Part shown: positions 49,231 to 50,213 of the stretch, piece by piece
Layout of the letters: every line of letters starts with the position of its first letter
Numbering within the stretch: the stretch's first letter is position 1
Source of the DNA: Nodularia sp. (in: cyanobacteria)
GTDB taxonomy: Bacteria; Cyanobacteriota; Cyanobacteriia; Cyanobacteriales; Nostocaceae
NCBI GenBank assembly: GCA_007692755.1
Contig: REBL01000083.1
Span: forward strand, 1-50,213
DNA: 50,213 nucleotides
Direction: 5' to 3'
Program-made: the position numbers and the translations under genes
The notes under the pieces: generated by a model
The model's database searches: none
The model's input: the letters and a program-made list of their open reading frames with translations, nothing else
What the model was told of the DNA's origin: nothing

Positions 49231-49785
49231 ATGGATAGCGAAAGCTACCGACGCTATCAAGCTTCTATGGTATCAATTTACTACCCTGACACTATTCTTC
49301 TGGACCATCTTGTCATGATAGATGGAACTGAGCAGTCATACGACTCGGATATCCTCACACTTGTGCAAAGTGGAAAGGTTTTCGTTGTTAATAGTCGTAA
49401 GCGCAATGGTTTAATCCTCTTTAAACGCTATCATGCAGAATTTGCGGGGCCGGGTGCAGCCGTTGGCGGGAATTATGATAGTGATTGTGAAAAAGTGCTG
49501 CCCGTAGGTAATTTGTCTTTATTAACTCCTGAAACTTATGAGGAGCGTCAGAAGGCTTATTTAATTAGGCGACAGTGGATTCGGTTAGTCAAGCAAATTA
49601 CCGAAAACCCGCTTCCTCAGCAGCGAGTCCAGAAAATTTTAGATCAATTTGAACAATACTTTCCACTACCAATGGTGGCTCAAATGCCTGATATTGTCTT
49701 TGCCCTTTTAGTCGGGGTGTTGCCACAAACGGTAGGTATAGTACGCCGTTTGGGCAATGAGTTGAATAGCAAGTTTAATGATTGA
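49231..49785 (+). CDS. Conserved cyanobacterial hypothetical protein
   Basis: 184 residues, mixed alpha/beta, cytosolic. The N-terminal half is rich in strands (SIYYPDTILLDHLVMIDGTE, GKVFVVNSRKRNGLILFKRY), and the C-terminal half is helical (QQRVQKILDQFEQYFPLPMV, ALLVGVLPQTVGIVRRL). No catalytic motif. I recognise it only as a conserved unknown. It converges on hisC with a 30-bp gap. Confidence 0.7.
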   Translation: MDSESYRRYQASMVSIYYPDTILLDHLVMIDGTEQSYDSDILTLVQSGKVFVVNSRKRNGLILFKRYHAEFAGPGAAVGGNYDSDCEKVLPVGNLSLLTPETYEERQKAYLIRRQWIRLVKQITENPLPQQRVQKILDQFEQYFPLPMVAQMPDIVFALLVGVLPQTVGIVRRLGNELNSKFND

Positions 49786-49815
49786 GCTATCCAATTTTGG
49801 ATTTTGGATTCACTC

Positions 49816-50213
49816 CTAAGAGTGAGGCGTGGGACTTCTTGCTGTTTCAGCTAATGCAGCTTGCATTCTATTGATGGTGCGGGCGTTTTCCTCTGATGTG
49901 CCGATAGTGATTCGCAATCCGCCGCTAATTTCACGGACAAGAGTGCCATTCATCTTGAGTTTTTGATGAAGATTTTTTACAGTAGCGTTTTGTGTGTCAG
50001 GGTTATTTGCTTGAATACGTAGAAAAACAAAGTTGGCTGCACTTTTTGTCACTTGTAAGGCTGGATGTGAGGATAAAACTTCTATAAGTTTGTCTCGTTC
50101 ATCCAAAGTTGGGGAAATTGATTCGAGTAGAAGTTGGCTATTTTGCATTGCAGCTAAAGCCGCAGCGATGGAGAAGCTAGGAAGATTATAAGGTAAGCGG
50201 ACTTTTTCTAAGA
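49816..50213 (-). CDS. hisC: Histidinol-phosphate aminotransferase, 3' part (continues beyond window)
   Basis: The frame is open from 50212 down to the stop at 49816. It begins [20 protein letters not shown], the conserved C-terminal-domain entry of HisC, and continues with [24 protein letters not shown] and [20 protein letters not shown], which includes the arginine region that contacts substrate. PLP-dependent step of histidine synthesis. The catalytic lysine lies outside the window. Confidence 0.92.
   Translation of the reverse strand, partial: LEKVRLPYNLPSFSIAAALAAMQNSQLLLESISPTLDERDKLIEVLSSHPALQVTKSAANFVFLRIQANNPDTQNATVKNLHQKLKMNGTLVREISGGLRITIGTSEENARTINRMQAALAETARSPTPHS

Overview
The window looks like chromosomal DNA of a filamentous, probably heterocyst-forming cyanobacterium (Nostocales, Nostoc/Anabaena/Nodularia type). 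The reasons are the many HIP1 octamers (GCGATCGC), the sufR-sufBCDS locus in its cyanobacterial layout, an oxygen-dependent Mg-protoporphyrin ester cyclase beside hemN, a cyanobacterial-type Hfq next to dapF, a CAAD-domain membrane protein, and numerous heptameric short tandem repeats and small palindromic repeats. Genus-level placement is inference. No rRNA, tRNA, CRISPR array, prophage or intact insertion sequence was found.

Layout. 1-4.2 kb: 3' part of nadE, a secreted TPR protein, a YbjQ-type protein, an intergenic MITE-like element, and a four-helix membrane protein. 4.2-10.2 kb: the Fe-S assembly regulon, with sufR divergent from sufB-sufC-sufD-sufS and two SufR operators between them. 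10.2-18.5 kb: an accessory stretch of small unknown genes, a Uma2-type nuclease, TPR, methyltransferase and NADAR genes, a PhnD-like lipoprotein with a histidine kinase, and several dispersed repeats. 18.5-32 kb: mostly housekeeping and stress genes: SpoU/TrmH RNA methyltransferase, class A beta-lactamase-like protein, manganese catalase, GlsB-like protein, hemN with a divergent Mg-protoporphyrin cyclase, CPA2 antiporter, hfq, dapF, an AlkA-like glycosylase and ychF. 32-33.2 kb: a proline-rich ORF and a DUF6883/DUF4926 pair split by a MITE. 33.2-41.2 kb: Orn/Lys/Arg decarboxylase, Na/Ca exchanger, a 1035-residue modular membrane protein, then a general-stress protein, a BON lipoprotein and a CAAD protein. 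41.4-50.2 kb: an ABC permease apparently missing its EAA loop, a coiled-coil protein, a decayed AAA ATPase, mnmG, a GspC/PilP-like membrane protein, a GNAT, an unknown protein and the 3' part of hisC.

How the genes relate. The suf block is one regulon under an iron-sulfur-sensing repressor. HemN and AcsF belong to the same tetrapyrrole pathway and diverge from one intergenic region. PhnD-like protein and kinase are 19 bp apart and probably form a sensing pair. The 35.7-41.2 kb genes look like an envelope/stress neighbourhood.

The most unusual feature is how far small repeats intrude into genes. One lies in frame in sufD, another carries the sufC ribosome-binding site, heptamer arrays supply the stops of three genes, a (GGGGAGT)n array is translated inside the decarboxylase, and a palindromic MITE supplies the last 22 codons of the DUF6883 gene. 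I did not find a clearly new defence or biosynthetic system. The best leads for undescribed biology are the 1035-residue modular membrane protein, the DUF6883/DUF4926 pair, and the PhnD-like lipoprotein with its kinase.
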